Assembly (NCBI RefSeq): GCF_001429285.1
Contig: NZ_LMJJ01000034.1
Span: 249,159-313,158, forward strand
Length of the DNA: 64,000 nucleotides
Direction: 5' to 3'
Source of the DNA: Ensifer sp. Root278
GTDB lineage: Bacteria; Pseudomonadota; Alphaproteobacteria; Rhizobiales; Rhizobiaceae
Shown: in pieces, positions 25,277-35,603 of the stretch
Numbering within the stretch: the stretch's first letter is position 1
Layout: each line of letters starts with the position of its first letter
The notes under the pieces: generated by a model
Told to the model about the DNA's origin: nothing
Databases searched by the model: none
Seen by the model: only the letters and a program-made list of their open reading frames with translations
Program-made: the position numbers and the translations under genes

Positions 25277-27627
25277 TGGCGGTAGTGAACCGCAAACGCA
25301 TGACGCTGATCAACGCTACCCTGCTTGCAGGCGTGGCGCTGCAGACACTTGCCATGGGAATGAGTGCGCCTGCGATGGCGCAGCAGACTTCGGACCGCCT
25401 CGATTCGCTGCGGCCGAACATGCCAGAAGACGTCAAGCTGCTTCTGTCCGCCAATGAGCTCGTCTACAACAAGGACGCCGAGAAGGTGATCGTGCGCGGC
25501 AACGTGCAGATCGACTACGGCGGCTATAAGATGGTGGCCCGTCAGGTCGAATACGACCAGAAGAATGGCCGCATCTATGCATCCGGGGAAATCCAGTTCA
25601 TCGAGCCGGGCGGCAATGTCGTCTACGCCGACAAGATGGACGTCACCGACGATTTCGGCGACGGTTTCCTTGAGCAGATGCGCATCGAAACCACCGATTT
25701 GACCCGTCTTGCCGCCACGAGCGGTGAGCGCCGGAACGGTGAGGAGTTCATTCTGAACGAGGCTGTCTACACGGCCTGCACGCCCTGCTCGACCAAGCCG
25801 GAGCATCGCTCGCTGTGGCATATCAAGGCGCAACGCGTCGTTCAGAACGGTCGCACGCGGACGATTCGGCTTGAGAATGCCCGCTTCGAACTCTTCGGCA
25901 AGCCGATCGCCTATATCCCGGTGATGGAGCTGCCCGACCATACGGTCAAGCGCAAGAGCGGCTTCCTGTTCCCGACGTTCCGCTCGGCCCAGAAGCTCGG
26001 CGTCGGCGTCGGCGTCCCCTACTATTGGGCGATCTCGCCCTATATGGATGCAACGGCAACCGTGACGGGCCTGACCCGGCAGGGCTTCCTGCTGGAGGGC
26101 GAGTTCCGTCAGCGGTTCCACAACGGCTTCCATACGCTGAACGTTGCCGGCATCAGCCAGCTCGACAAGAGCAAGTTCACGCCGGGCACGGTCGACGCGA
26201 TGAAGACCAATCGCGGCATGATCGCGTCGCGGGCTGAATTCGAGATCAATCCGCGCTGGACGTTCGGCTGGAACGTCCTCGTCCAGTCGGATGCCAACTT
26301 CGCCAAGACCTACGAACTGTCGAACTTCGATAACACGACCTATGTCAACCAGGCCTATCTGACCGGCCTCGGCAAGCGAAACTTCTTCGATCTGCGCGCC
26401 TTCTACTTCGACATTCAGGACGCGGACCCGAATAGCATCAATGAAAACCAGCAACCCGTTACGCAGGTCCTTGACTACTCCTACAAGGCGCCAAAGCCCG
26501 TGCTGGGCGGCGAGCTTTCGGCAACCGTCAACTTCACGAACGTCAAACGAAACCGGCTGGACCTCGAAACCGTCCCCGGTGTCGTCAATCGTTTCCGCGG
26601 CCTTGAGGGCACGACCCACCGCCTGACCGGCGAGCTTGAATGGAAGCGCATGTTCATCGCTCCCGGCGGTCTCGTCGTCACGCCGCTCCTTGCGGCGCGC
26701 GGCGATGCCCTCGGCCTCAACATGGACGCGCCGGGACCGCTCTACACCGGCGACTACGACACCAGCGACGCGGCGACGCGGCACATGTTGACCGCCGGTC
26801 TCGAAGCCCGTTACCCGATCCTGTTCGTCGGCGAAAACAGCAGCCATGTGCTTGAGCCGATCGCTCAGCTCTACGCACGCCCTGACGAACAGGACGCCGG
26901 TGGCCTGCCGAACGAAGACGCCCAGAGCTTTGTGTTCGATGCGACCAACCTTTTCGACCGCGACAAGTTCTCTGGCTTCGACCGGGTCGAAGGTGGTACG
27001 CGCGCCAACGTCGGCTTCCGCTATACCGGTACCTTCGACAGTGGCTACGGCCTGCGCAGCATCGTCGGCCAATCCTTCCATCTCGGAGGCCTGAACTCCT
27101 TCGCAACCGACGACCTGGTGAAGGCCGGCGCGAATTCCGGTCTGGAAACCAAGCGCTCGGACTATGTCGCGATGTTCGGCATCGACGCACCGTCCGGCCT
27201 GATGGCGAGCCTCTCGGGCCGCCTCGACGAAAAGGATCTGGCACTGCGCCGTGCCGATGCGACCGTCGGGTATCTCGGCACGACGTGGCAGGCGGCGATG
27301 ACCTATACACGCATCGAAGCGCAGCCGCTTTATGGCTCGCAGGTGAACCAGGACGAAATCCAGACGGCGGCCGCCTACAAGTTCCATGACTACTGGTCGG
27401 TCTTTGGTGCCATCACTTACGACATCAACCAGGACGTCATCACGCGCAACGGCTTCGGCATCACCTACGACGATCAGGACACCCTGTTCTCGCTTGTCTA
27501 CAAGCAGGAACGCGATACCGGCAGCACGCTGGCGAACGATTGGTCGATCGGCGCCAGAATCAGCTTCCGTACGCTCGGTGACGTGAATGTCGGCGACACC
27601 AAGTTCGAAGAGCTGGATTACTATTAA
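25276..27627 (+). CDS. lptD: LPS assembly outer membrane protein LptD
   Basis: A 783-aa translocon inserting LPS into the outer leaflet. The signal peptide ends near AMAQ (about 35). A periplasmic LptA-like domain follows (VRGNVQIDYGGYKMVARQVEYDQ), then the large barrel with aromatic-ended strands. Cysteines in YTACTPCSTKP sit between the two parts, where the functional disulfide lies. Start is GTG at 25276, overlapping the lptG stop, with AGGAGG nearby. The downstream SurA-like gene encodes its probable chaperone. Confidence 0.95.
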   Translation: MAVVNRKRMTLINATLLAGVALQTLAMGMSAPAMAQQTSDRLDSLRPNMPEDVKLLLSANELVYNKDAEKVIVRGNVQIDYGGYKMVARQVEYDQKNGRIYASGEIQFIEPGGNVVYADKMDVTDDFGDGFLEQMRIETTDLTRLAATSGERRNGEEFILNEAVYTACTPCSTKPEHRSLWHIKAQRVVQNGRTRTIRLENARFELFGKPIAYIPVMELPDHTVKRKSGFLFPTFRSAQKLGVGVGVPYYWAISPYMDATATVTGLTRQGFLLEGEFRQRFHNGFHTLNVAGISQLDKSKFTPGTVDAMKTNRGMIASRAEFEINPRWTFGWNVLVQSDANFAKTYELSNFDNTTYVNQAYLTGLGKRNFFDLRAFYFDIQDADPNSINENQQPVTQVLDYSYKAPKPVLGGELSATVNFTNVKRNRLDLETVPGVVNRFRGLEGTTHRLTGELEWKRMFIAPGGLVVTPLLAARGDALGLNMDAPGPLYTGDYDTSDAATRHMLTAGLEARYPILFVGENSSHVLEPIAQLYARPDEQDAGGLPNEDAQSFVFDATNLFDRDKFSGFDRVEGGTRANVGFRYTGTFDSGYGLRSIVGQSFHLGGLNSFATDDLVKAGANSGLETKRSDYVAMFGIDAPSGLMASLSGRLDEKDLALRRADATVGYLGTTWQAAMTYTRIEAQPLYGSQVNQDEIQTAAAYKFHDYWSVFGAITYDINQDVITRNGFGITYDDQDTLFSLVYKQERDTGSTLANDWSIGARISFRTLGDVNVGDTKFEELDYY

Positions 27628-27638
27628 GATCATTGAAA

Positions 27639-27670
27639 CGAGGGGGCGGAACGCGAAGTTCGCCCCCTCG
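27639..27670 (+). terminator. Strong hairpin between lptD and surA-like gene
   Basis: A perfect 10-bp stem, CGAGGGGGCG / CGCCCCCTCG, with part of the 12-base loop also able to pair, followed by CGCAATTTTGGG. It lies 12 bases after the lptD stop. The short T-run suggests partial termination inside the operon. Confidence 0.6.
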
Positions 27671-27814
27671 CGCAATTTTGGGCTGCTCAAACGGTCTTGT
27701 CATCGTTTGGCCGCATGTATTATGCATTTCCTCCGACAAGATAAGGCAACGGCGCAAAGCCGGTAGGCGGACAAGGCCCGACGGCGGTGATCGTCCGGCA
27801 AACAGGAAAAGGTA

Positions 27815-28753
27815 ATGGGCGGGAAAATGTCGATCTTGAGGACGCTTTCGGTATTGGCTGTGGCCGGAGCCCTGAGCATCGCGGCATGTGCCGGTGCGCA
27901 GGCTGCAAGCCAGGTCAAGGTAACGGTCAACAACACCGTGATCACCTCGGGCGATATTGCCAAGCGGGTTGCATTCCTGCGTCTTCAGCGCCAGAAGGGC
28001 GGCCCCGAGGAAGCGAAGAAGCAACTGGTGGACGAGGTCCTGAAGCGCGCCGAAATCGTTCGCATCGGACAATCCGTCAGCACGCAGGACGTCGATGCCG
28101 CCTATGCCCGTTTTGCTGCGGGCAACAAGCTTTCGGCGGAACAGCTCGGCAAGATCCTCGACCAGGCCGGTGTCGGCGCCGATCACTTCAAGCAATTCAT
28201 CGCCGTACAGATGAGCTGGCCCCGCGCGGTCAACTTCCGCTATGGCAATTCGAGCCGCCTCCAGGGCGCCGATCTCGTCAAACGGATGATGGAAGGCGGC
28301 GGCAACAAGCCGGTGACCACCGAATACTTCCTGCAGCAGGTGATCTTCGTCATTCCCGAGAAGAAGCGCGGCGCCATCACGGCAAAGCGGCAGGCCGAGG
28401 CGAACGCCTCCCGTTCACAGTTCCCGGGCTGCGAGACGTCGAAGACCTTTGCCGCCAACTATCGCGACGTTTCGATCCGCAGTCTCGGCCGGATGCTTGC
28501 CCAGCAGCTGCCGGACGAGTGGAAGCCGTTGGTCGAGAAGGCCGGGGAGAACGGCACGACCGGAACCCGCGTGACCGAAAAGGGCGTCGAGTACCTGGCA
28601 ATCTGCAAGAAGCGTGAAGTCAACGACGACACGGCCGCAGAAATCGTCTTCCGTGCCGAGGACATCGGCAAGAAGAAGGCCGGCGGGGAAGATCCGAACA
28701 GCGAAAAATACCTCGAGGAACTGCGCAAGAAAGCGCAGATCGTCAACAAGTAA
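27815..28753 (+). CDS. SurA-like periplasmic peptidyl-prolyl isomerase/chaperone
   Basis: A 312-aa exported protein. The signal peptide ends near AGAQAA (about 31), and a SurA N-terminal helical chaperone domain follows ([23 protein letters not shown], then [18 protein letters not shown]). A reduced parvulin-like segment ([12 protein letters not shown] ... [13 protein letters not shown]) comes last; the domain lacks an easily recognised full active site, so chaperone function is likelier than catalysis. Its place between lptD and pdxA matches surA of many proteobacteria. AGGA seven bases upstream supports the ATG at 27815. Confidence 0.85.
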   Translation: MGGKMSILRTLSVLAVAGALSIAACAGAQAASQVKVTVNNTVITSGDIAKRVAFLRLQRQKGGPEEAKKQLVDEVLKRAEIVRIGQSVSTQDVDAAYARFAAGNKLSAEQLGKILDQAGVGADHFKQFIAVQMSWPRAVNFRYGNSSRLQGADLVKRMMEGGGNKPVTTEYFLQQVIFVIPEKKRGAITAKRQAEANASRSQFPGCETSKTFAANYRDVSIRSLGRMLAQQLPDEWKPLVEKAGENGTTGTRVTEKGVEYLAICKKREVNDDTAAEIVFRAEDIGKKKAGGEDPNSEKYLEELRKKAQIVNK

Positions 28754-28766
28754 GCACAACGGCAAC

Positions 28767-29795
28767 ATGCGCGAACCAACCGGCGGACCACTCGCCCTGA
28801 CCATGGGCGACCCGGCCGGTATCGGGCCGGACATCAGCCTTTCGGCCTGGCTTGGCCGCCGCGAACACGCGACGGCACCCTTCCTGTTCATCGGGGATCC
28901 TTCGGTGCTTGCCGCGCGTGCGGCGACGCTTGGCTATTTGGTTCCCCTTCGGGAGACGGATTGTGCCGGCGCCATGTCCGCGTTCGATGCGGCGCTGCCG
29001 GTGCTGCCGCTTGCCTGCCCTCACCCGGTCACTGCAGGCGATCCCGACACTGCCAATGCCAGCGCCGTCATCGGCGCGATCGACACGGCAGTACGGCTCG
29101 TGACCGCCGGCGAAGCCTCCGCGGTCGTGACCAACCCGATCGCCAAGGCAGTCCTTTACGATGCCGGCTTCCGCTTTCCGGGCCATACCGAGTACCTGGC
29201 GGATCTCGCCGAGAAAGCAACGGGGCAACCTGTTCTGCCTGTCATGATGCTTGCCGGGCCGAAGCTGCGCGCCGTCCCCGTCACGATCCACATCCCGCTG
29301 AAGGATGTGCCGCACCAGCTGACGCCGGATCTCATCTATCGCACCTGCGTGATAACGGCGGCGGATCTGCGCAACCGCTTCGGGCTTGAGCGCCCGCGCC
29401 TCGCGATCGCCGGACTGAATCCACACGCCGGCGAAAACGGCGCGCTCGGCCTTGAGGATGACGCGATCATCCGCCCCGTCATCGACCGGCTGCGCGCTGA
29501 AGGCATCGATGCCGTGGGGCCGCTGCCCGCGGATACCATGTTCCACGATCGGGCGCGCGCGACCTACGACGTTGCGATCTGCATGTACCACGATCAGGCG
29601 CTGATCCCGGCAAAGGCGCTCGGCTTCGACGACAGCGTCAACGTCACGCTCGGCCTTCCCTTCATCCGCACATCGCCCGACCACGGTACTGCCTTCAGTC
29701 TGGCCGGCAAGGGCGTTGCCCGCGACGACAGCTTGAGAGCTGCGCTCGACCTTGCCGCAACGCTCGCGGCCAATATGCCAGGAGATACCCGCTGA
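28767..29795 (+). CDS. pdxA: 4-hydroxythreonine-4-phosphate dehydrogenase
   Basis: A 342-aa NAD-dependent enzyme of the deoxyxylulose-dependent pyridoxal phosphate pathway, oxidising and decarboxylating 4-phosphohydroxy-L-threonine. [11 protein letters not shown] is the signature start. Metal-binding histidines lie in [17 protein letters not shown] and TSPDHGTAF. The ATG at 28767 is 13 bases past the surA-like stop. The stop shares one base with the rsmA ATG (TGATG), giving the usual surA-pdxA-rsmA order. Confidence 0.96.
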   Translation: MREPTGGPLALTMGDPAGIGPDISLSAWLGRREHATAPFLFIGDPSVLAARAATLGYLVPLRETDCAGAMSAFDAALPVLPLACPHPVTAGDPDTANASAVIGAIDTAVRLVTAGEASAVVTNPIAKAVLYDAGFRFPGHTEYLADLAEKATGQPVLPVMMLAGPKLRAVPVTIHIPLKDVPHQLTPDLIYRTCVITAADLRNRFGLERPRLAIAGLNPHAGENGALGLEDDAIIRPVIDRLRAEGIDAVGPLPADTMFHDRARATYDVAICMYHDQALIPAKALGFDDSVNVTLGLPFIRTSPDHGTAFSLAGKGVARDDSLRAALDLAATLAANMPGDTR

Positions 29796-30622
29796 TGGCC
29801 GCGCTCGACGGTCTCCCCCCCTTGCGCGACGTGATCCAGCGCCACGGCCTCGACGCCAAGAAGGCGCTCGGCCAGAATTTCCTGCTCGACCTCAACCTGA
29901 CACAGAAGATCGCGCGGACTGCCGGTTCGCTCGAAGGCGTGACGGTCATCGAGGTCGGCCCTGGTCCCGGTGGCCTGACGCGCGCCATCCTGGCTCTCGG
30001 CGCCAAGAAGGTCATCGCGATCGAACGCGACTCCCGCTGCCTGCCGGCGCTTGCCGAAATCGGCGCGCATTATCCCGGCCGGTTGCAGGTGATCGAAGGC
30101 GACGCCCTGAAGACGCGGTTCGAGACGCTTGCCGACGGCGGGCCGGTCAAGATCATCGCCAACCTGCCTTACAATGTCGGCACGCAATTGCTGGTCAACT
30201 GGCTGCTGCCCGAACGCTGGCCGCCTTTCTGGCAATCGCTGACGCTGATGTTCCAGCGTGAAGTGGGCCTCAGGATCGTCGCCGAGGCGGATGACGATCA
30301 CTACGGGCGCCTCGGTGTGCTCTGCGGCTGGCGTACAGAGGCACGGATGGCCTTCGACGTGCCGCCGCAAGCTTTCACGCCGCCACCCAAGGTGACGTCA
30401 TCGGTGGTCCATCTGGAGCCCGTGGAAAATCCGATCCCCTGCTCCGTTTCATCTCTGGAGAAGGTAACGCACGCTGCCTTCGGCCAACGCCGCAAAATGT
30501 TGCGGCAAAGCCTGAAGCCGCTTGGCGGCGAGGCCCTGTTGGCAAAGGTCGATATCGACCCGCAGCGACGGGCCGAGACGCTTTCGGTGGAAGAGTTCTG
30601 CCGGTTGGCAAACTGCCTCTAA
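29795..30622 (+). CDS. rsmA: 16S rRNA dimethyladenosine transferase
   Basis: A 275-aa SAM-dependent methyltransferase (KsgA) that dimethylates two adjacent adenines in the 3' terminal helix of 16S rRNA as a late check of 30S assembly. [11 protein letters not shown] at the N-terminus, [14 protein letters not shown] as the SAM loop and NLPYNVG as motif IV (N-L-P-Y) are intact. It is the last gene of the lptF-to-rsmA operon; a terminator follows about 60 bases downstream. Confidence 0.96.
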   Translation: MAALDGLPPLRDVIQRHGLDAKKALGQNFLLDLNLTQKIARTAGSLEGVTVIEVGPGPGGLTRAILALGAKKVIAIERDSRCLPALAEIGAHYPGRLQVIEGDALKTRFETLADGGPVKIIANLPYNVGTQLLVNWLLPERWPPFWQSLTLMFQREVGLRIVAEADDDHYGRLGVLCGWRTEARMAFDVPPQAFTPPPKVTSSVVHLEPVENPIPCSVSSLEKVTHAAFGQRRKMLRQSLKPLGGEALLAKVDIDPQRRAETLSVEEFCRLANCL

Positions 30623-30681
30623 GCGAGAGACCAATCGCGACCGGTCAGCCGCCAGTCGGGCGAGATATGGCGCGATTCGAA

Positions 30682-30708
30682 AATGGCTCCCGAAGGAGCC
30701 ATTCTTTT
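30682..30708. terminator. Bidirectional terminator between rsmA and gmk
   Basis: A perfect 9-bp stem, AATGGCTCC / GGAGCCATT, with loop CGAA and CTTTT after. It lies between convergent rsmA and gmk. Confidence 0.8.
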
Positions 30709-30715
30709 GCAGTTG

Positions 30716-31375
30716 TCAGAACGGGTTCTCCGTCAGGAGCCCGTTGACGAAGTCAAACAGACCCGGGCGCCGGTCGCGGCGCAGACGCTCCGCCTCGACA
30801 ATCGCCCGCACCGCAGAAAACGCGCGGTCGAGGTCGTCGTTGAGGACGATGTAGTCGTATTCCCGCCAGTGCTCGATCTCGGCGCGCGAATTGGCAAGCC
30901 GCGTGGCAATCACCTCTTCGCTGTCCTCCGCCCGGCGATGCAGGCGTGACTGCAGCTCGGCCATCGACGGCGGCAGAATGAAGATCGACACGACGTCGCC
31001 GGCCATCTTTTCCTGAAGCTGCTGAGCGCCCTGCCAATCGATGTCGAAGAGCATGTCGCGGCCGGCGGCCATCGCCGCTTCGACGGCGTCGCGCGGCGTT
31101 CCGTAGAAGTTGCCGTGCACCTCGGCCCATTCGAGCAGCGAGTCGGTTGCCCTGAGCGCCTCGAATTCACGGATCGTCTTGAAATGATAATGCCGTCCGT
31201 CGATTTCGCTCGGGCGGCGCTGGCGCGTCGTCACGCTGACGGAAATGCTCATCTCCGGATCAGCTTCCAGGAGGTTGCGCGCGATCGTCGATTTTCCAGC
31301 ACCGGACGGCGAGGAAATGACGAGCATCAGCCCACGACGGGCAATCTTGATGGGCGAAGGGGTCGCCGGGGTCAT
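30716..31375 (-). CDS. gmk: Guanylate kinase
   Basis: A 219-aa enzyme phosphorylating GMP to GDP. The P-loop is [10 protein letters not shown] (about 21-30). The GMP-binding region has [34 protein letters not shown] and [10 protein letters not shown]. It lies three bases after yicC on the same strand, a conserved pairing, so the two are surely co-transcribed. Confidence 0.96.
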   Translation of the reverse strand: MTPATPSPIKIARRGLMLVISSPSGAGKSTIARNLLEADPEMSISVSVTTRQRRPSEIDGRHYHFKTIREFEALRATDSLLEWAEVHGNFYGTPRDAVEAAMAAGRDMLFDIDWQGAQQLQEKMAGDVVSIFILPPSMAELQSRLHRRAEDSEEVIATRLANSRAEIEHWREYDYIVLNDDLDRAFSAVRAIVEAERLRRDRRPGLFDFVNGLLTENPF

Positions 31376-31378
31376 GCT

Positions 31379-32266
31379 TTACTCCAGATTCTGGACCTGT
31401 TCGCGGAACTGGTCGATGACGACCTTGAGTTCGATGCCGGCGGCCGATACGGCGGCCGCATTCGACTTGGAACAGATCGTATTCGATTCTCGGTTAAATT
31501 CCTGTGCCAGGAAGTCGAGCTTGCGGCCAACCGGGCCGCCCTTCGACAGCAGATCGCGCGCCGCAACGATGTGCGAGCCGAGCCGGTCGATTTCTTCCCG
31601 AAGATCCGCCTTGGTGGCAAGCAGCGCCACTTCGGCGTAGAGGCGTTCCCGGTCGAGCGAGGAGCCATTGTCCATGACCAGGGCCACCTGCTGCGCGAGC
31701 CGATCGGCGATCGCCGCGGCGCTGCGCGATGGATCCGCCTCTACCGTCGCCGTGAGTGTCTCGATGCCTTCAACCTGCGCCAGCAGGATCTGACAGAGCG
31801 TGGCCCCCTCGTCTTCGCGCATGACGCGGAGATCGGAAAGCGCCAGCCTCAGTCCTTCGAGGATGTCCGTATCAAGCGCAGCGCGTTCCTCTTCACTTTC
31901 TTCCGGTTCGCGAAAATCGACAATGCCGCGGATGGAAAGCAACGTGTCGAACTTCAGCGGCGCCGGGTCGACGAGATCGCCGAGCTGTTCGCGCAAGTTC
32001 AAGACCGCCGTCAGCGCACCCTGATTGACCACCGCCTCGACGGTCGCTTCCGCGCCGCTGACGGAAAGTCCGATCTGGAGATTGCCGCGCGAAAAATAAT
32101 CGGCCGCGAGCCTGCGCACTTCGGGCTCGAAGCGCTCGAGCCCCTGCGGCAGGCGTAACCTGAGATCAAGACCCTTGCCGTTGACGGAGCGCAGTTCCCA
32201 GGCCCAACGGCGGCGGCCACTGCTGCCTTCCCTCCGGGCAAAGCCGGTCATCGATTGGAGCGGCAT
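31379..32266 (-). CDS. YicC family endoribonuclease-like protein
   Basis: A 295-aa YicC-type protein, beginning MPLQSMTGFAR (the characteristic N-terminus) and ending FREQVQNLE after a helical C-terminal domain (DUF1732-like) that includes KLDFLAQEFNRESNT. E. coli YicC has been linked to sRNA decay as an endoribonuclease. Start at 32266: GGAGG lies five bases upstream, whereas an in-frame GTG six bases earlier overlaps it. It precedes gmk by three bases. Confidence 0.9.
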   Translation of the reverse strand: MPLQSMTGFARREGSSGRRRWAWELRSVNGKGLDLRLRLPQGLERFEPEVRRLAADYFSRGNLQIGLSVSGAEATVEAVVNQGALTAVLNLREQLGDLVDPAPLKFDTLLSIRGIVDFREPEESEEERAALDTDILEGLRLALSDLRVMREDEGATLCQILLAQVEGIETLTATVEADPSRSAAAIADRLAQQVALVMDNGSSLDRERLYAEVALLATKADLREEIDRLGSHIVAARDLLSKGGPVGRKLDFLAQEFNRESNTICSKSNAAAVSAAGIELKVVIDQFREQVQNLE

Positions 32267-32306
32267 CGTCACCTCCGTTGTGTTTCAGCAGAAGCAATAA
32301 GTCGAC

Positions 32307-32337
32307 GGCGCGGCATCCCGCAAGGGATATCCGCGCC
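32307..32337 (-). other. Hairpin downstream of mltG
   Basis: GGCGCGG and CCGCGCC pair outside ATCCC / GGGAT with a GCAA loop; the stem has a small bulge and no T-run. It may be a weak terminator or mRNA-stabilising hairpin between mltG and yicC. Confidence 0.35.
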
Positions 32338-32365
32338 GTGATCTATCCGTCCACAATGCAGGCGT

Positions 32366-33571
32366 TTATTGCGGCTGCGCTGCTGTCGCTGCCGGTTCGG
32401 CCGTTCCAGCGTCGGCGGCCGCCTTTGCGGCTTCCGCAGCCTTCTCGGCTTCCACCTTGCGCCAACGCCTTACATTCGCGTTGTGTTCGTCCAGGGTCTC
32501 GGCAAAGACATGGCCGCCCGTACCGTCGGCCACGAAGTAGAGCTCCGGCGTGCGCGAAGGATTGGCGACCGCCTCCAGCGCCGCACGGCCCGGATTGGCG
32601 ATCGGCGTCGGCGGCAGCCCCTTGATGATATAGGTGTTGTAGGGCGTCTGCTTGTCGATGTCGGACTTCAGGATCGGCCGGTCCGCCGGCTTTCCGTCAC
32701 CGCCGAAAATGCCATAGATGATCGTCGGGTCGGACTGCAGCCGCATGCCCTTGTCGAGCCGGTTGATGAAGACGGAGGCGACCCGTGGCCGTTCGTCGGC
32801 GCGGCCGGTTTCCTTCTCCACGATCGAAGCCAACGTCACCAGCTCCTCGACCGTCGAGACCGGCAGGTTCGGATCACGCTTCTCCCAGATCTGATCGACC
32901 AGAACCTTATGGGCGGCAACCATCTGCTGAACGATCTCGCCGCGCTTGGTACCGCGTGTGAACTTGTAGGTGTCGGGCATCAGCGAACCTTCCGGCGGAA
33001 GCTCGGTCGGCAGATTGCCAACCAGGACCGGATCGTCGGAAAGCTTGTGGAACATTTGCTTGACGGTCAGGCCTTCGGGCAGAGAAACCGAATAGAGGAT
33101 CGACTTGCCCGACTTCAGAAGCTGCATCACGTCCTGCATCGACGAGCCGGCCTTGATCTCGTATTCGCCGGCCTTCAGCGTCTCGTTGTCGAGATAGGCC
33201 TCCGAGACGAAACGGAAGACGCGCGCATCGGTGATGATGTTGCTGCGCTCGAGACCGCTGGCGATCTCGCTCATGCCGGCGCCGCCCCTGACGATGAAGT
33301 TCTGGTTTGCCTGCAGCGGACCCGGCTTCTCGTACTGATGCATGGCATAGTAGACCGTGCCGGCCGCAGCGAGTGCCGCAAAGACGATGATGGTCATCAC
33401 GAAATTCAGGAAAATCACCACCTGGCTGCGCGCCTTGCGCGACCGCTTCGGGGGCTGTGGCACTTTTTCCGGGCGCAGTGCCTCGTTTGCCGATTTCGGA
33501 ATGATCGGCCCGTTGCTCGCGTTTTCATTGCGGCCGAATTGCGCCGCGCCGTTATCGTTTGAGTCGCTCAC
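32366..33571 (-). CDS. mltG: Endolytic murein transglycosylase
   Basis: A 401-aa inner-membrane protein cutting nascent peptidoglycan strands to set glycan length. The cytoplasmic tail (about 1-47, basic RSRKARSQ) is followed by one TM segment (about 50-72), a LysM-like subdomain (FIVRGGAGMSEIASGLE) and the YceG catalytic domain. The catalytic Glu lies in LASIVEKETGRADERPRVASVF, the family signature. The C-terminal tail is Ala/Lys-rich. Fifty-odd bases upstream is a 12+12 bp dyad, and an unusually long 550-base gap separates it from fabF. Confidence 0.93.
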   Translation of the reverse strand: MSDSNDNGAAQFGRNENASNGPIIPKSANEALRPEKVPQPPKRSRKARSQVVIFLNFVMTIIVFAALAAAGTVYYAMHQYEKPGPLQANQNFIVRGGAGMSEIASGLERSNIITDARVFRFVSEAYLDNETLKAGEYEIKAGSSMQDVMQLLKSGKSILYSVSLPEGLTVKQMFHKLSDDPVLVGNLPTELPPEGSLMPDTYKFTRGTKRGEIVQQMVAAHKVLVDQIWEKRDPNLPVSTVEELVTLASIVEKETGRADERPRVASVFINRLDKGMRLQSDPTIIYGIFGGDGKPADRPILKSDIDKQTPYNTYIIKGLPPTPIANPGRAALEAVANPSRTPELYFVADGTGGHVFAETLDEHNANVRRWRKVEAEKAAEAAKAAADAGTAEPAATAAQPQ

Positions 33572-34121
33572 GATTATCCCGAACCCGAAATTCGCAGCCT
33601 CATTCTCTATCCTGCCCCGGTGCGAATTTCGGACTGGACCATGGCAGGCTTAAGTCAATTTCATAAACGGCGCCGACCTGGCGGGCGGCATTCCGCAGTC
33701 TTCAACACAATAGACCTGCGGCGCGGTGCATTGGCACCCAAGAACCACAGAAATGTGTCGGTTCACCGTCCATTCAAGAGAACGCGACGGGGACCTGACA
33801 CTTTACAGAACCGCACGTCTTATAGGACGCGTTAAGGTCGCTGTAACACTCTAAATGGCTGCCTGCTTCATCCTTAAACCGGACAGGAGACATGCAGTCG
33901 TTCGGAACGCGCCGCCTTCGGTTATCCCTGGGGCGAACGACATGTTCCCGGCAATAGCTAAATGGCAAACTGACAGATATGCCTTGCGCGAACATAGCGG
34001 TCGGCAACGCCGCCGCGATGGCGGCGCATCCTCCCAAAACATGCTTGTAGCGAGCAATGCGGCAAAAGCAGGATCATCGGACCGACTTGTTGGATCGATC
34101 CGATGATTGCCAGGGCCCCGA
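33572..34121. other. Long intergenic region between fabF and mltG
   Basis: A 550-base region without a convincing gene on either strand. It contains a perfect 12+12 bp inverted repeat, CCGAAATTCGCA (33585-33596) and TGCGAATTTCGG (33621-33632), just upstream of mltG, and a weak stem ATCATCGGA / TCCGATGAT (34073-34107) past fabF. The remaining sequence shows nothing I can name. Confidence 0.5.
34073..34107 (-). terminator. Possible weak terminator of fabF
   Basis: Stem ATCATCGGA / TCCGATGAT with a 17-base loop; on the minus strand CCTGCTTTTGC follows. No clean T-run, so termination is uncertain. Confidence 0.35.
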
Positions 34122-35387
34122 TCAGGCGCCCGTGTAACGGCGCAGGACCAGAGAGGCGTTCGTGCCGCCGAAGCCGAAGGAGTTCGACAGCGCCACGTTG
34201 ATCTCGCGCTTGCGCGCGACGTGCGGCACGAGGTCGATCTTGGTTTCCACAGACGGATTGTCGAGGTTGAGCGTCGGCGGCGCAATATTGTCGCGAATCG
34301 CGAGCACCGAAAAGATCGCTTCGACAGCACCGGCAGCGCCAAGCAGGTGACCGATCGCCGACTTGGTCGAGGACATGGAGATCTTCGACGCATGCTCGCC
34401 GACAAGGCGCTCGACGGCGCCAAGCTCGATCGTGTCCGCCATGGTGGAAGTGCCGTGGGCGTTGATGTAGTCGATGTCGGCCGCCGTCAGTCCGGCGCGC
34501 TTCAGCGCCATCTGCATGCAGCGATAGGCGCCGTCACCATCTTCCGACGGGGCGGTGATGTGGAAGGCATCGCCGGAAAGGCCGTAACCGACCACTTCCG
34601 CATAGATCTTGGCGCCACGCGCCTTGGCGTGCTCGAGCTCTTCGAGGATGACGACGCCGGCGCCCTCGCCCATGACGAAGCCGTCACGGTCGATATCGTA
34701 GGGGCGCGATGCCTTTTGCGGGTCGTCATTGTGCTGCGTCGACAACGCCTTGCAGGCTGCAAAGCCCGCGAGCGAAATGCGGCAGATCGGCGATTCCGCG
34801 CCGCCGGCGACCATGACGTCGGCATCGCCGAGCGCAATCAGCCGGCTGGCGTCGCCGATGGCATGCGCGCCGGTCGAACAAGCGGTGACAACCGAATGGT
34901 TCGGGCCACGCAGCTTGTGGCGGATCGACACCTGGCCGGAGGCAAGGTTGATGAGGCGGCCGGGAATGAAGAATGGCGAAATGCGGCGGGGGCCCTTGTC
35001 GCGCAGCGTATAGCCACCTTCGACGATGCCTTCGAGACCGCCGATACCCGAACCGATCAGCACGCCGGTCGCGATCTGGTCTTCGTCGGTCTCCGGCTTC
35101 CAGCCGGCGTCGGCAAGCGCCATGTCGGCGGCCGCCATCGCGTAGACGATGAACGGATCGACCTTGCGCTGCTCCTTCGGCTCCATCCAGTCGTCGGCGT
35201 TGAATGTTGCGTCGGTGCCGTCACCGAAGGGAATGCGGCAGGCGATCTTGGCAGGAAGGTCCTCGACCTCGAATTCGGTTACCTTGCGTGCAGCATTCTG
35301 CCCGGCAAGAAGGCGCGCCCACGTCGCCTCAGTTCCGCAACCCAAGGGAGATACCATGCCGGTACCGGTGATAACGACACGTCTCAT
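34122..35387 (-). CDS. fabF: Beta-ketoacyl-ACP synthase II
   Basis: A 421-aa condensing enzyme extending acyl-ACP with malonyl-ACP. The Cys-His-His triad is present: C170 in VTACSTGAHA, His in INAHGTST and His in KSAIGHLLGAAGAV. SNSFGFGGTNASL is the C-terminal glycine loop. Start at 35387 (MRRVVITGTGMVSPLG) matches FabF; a TTG start nine codons earlier is less likely. It lies downstream of acpP with a terminator-like hairpin between. Confidence 0.95.
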   Translation of the reverse strand: MRRVVITGTGMVSPLGCGTEATWARLLAGQNAARKVTEFEVEDLPAKIACRIPFGDGTDATFNADDWMEPKEQRKVDPFIVYAMAAADMALADAGWKPETDEDQIATGVLIGSGIGGLEGIVEGGYTLRDKGPRRISPFFIPGRLINLASGQVSIRHKLRGPNHSVVTACSTGAHAIGDASRLIALGDADVMVAGGAESPICRISLAGFAACKALSTQHNDDPQKASRPYDIDRDGFVMGEGAGVVILEELEHAKARGAKIYAEVVGYGLSGDAFHITAPSEDGDGAYRCMQMALKRAGLTAADIDYINAHGTSTMADTIELGAVERLVGEHASKISMSSTKSAIGHLLGAAGAVEAIFSVLAIRDNIAPPTLNLDNPSVETKIDLVPHVARKREINVALSNSFGFGGTNASLVLRRYTGA

Positions 35388-35557
35388 AGTCCGCGACCCA
35401 CCCTGACTTTTCAATTTCAGAGCCGGATCGGACCACGTGTAACGAACCCGATCCGGGCATCCATTTTAAGGTTCTCATTCACGATCAGAGGGAAAAGCGG
35501 AGAACGCTTGCTGATCGGCACCCGCGCTTGCGGGACAGCCCACTTCCCTGGGCTGAA

Positions 35558-35580
35558 ACGGGCCGCTTTCGGCGGCCCGT
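35558..35580 (-). terminator. Terminator-like hairpin downstream of acpP
   Basis: A perfect 9-bp stem, ACGGGCCGC / GCGGCCCGT, loop CGAAA on the minus strand, then TTTCAGCC. It may limit read-through from the highly expressed acpP into fabF. Confidence 0.6.
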
Positions 35581-35603
35581 CTGCGGCCGTAGCCGCTCAG
35601 ATA

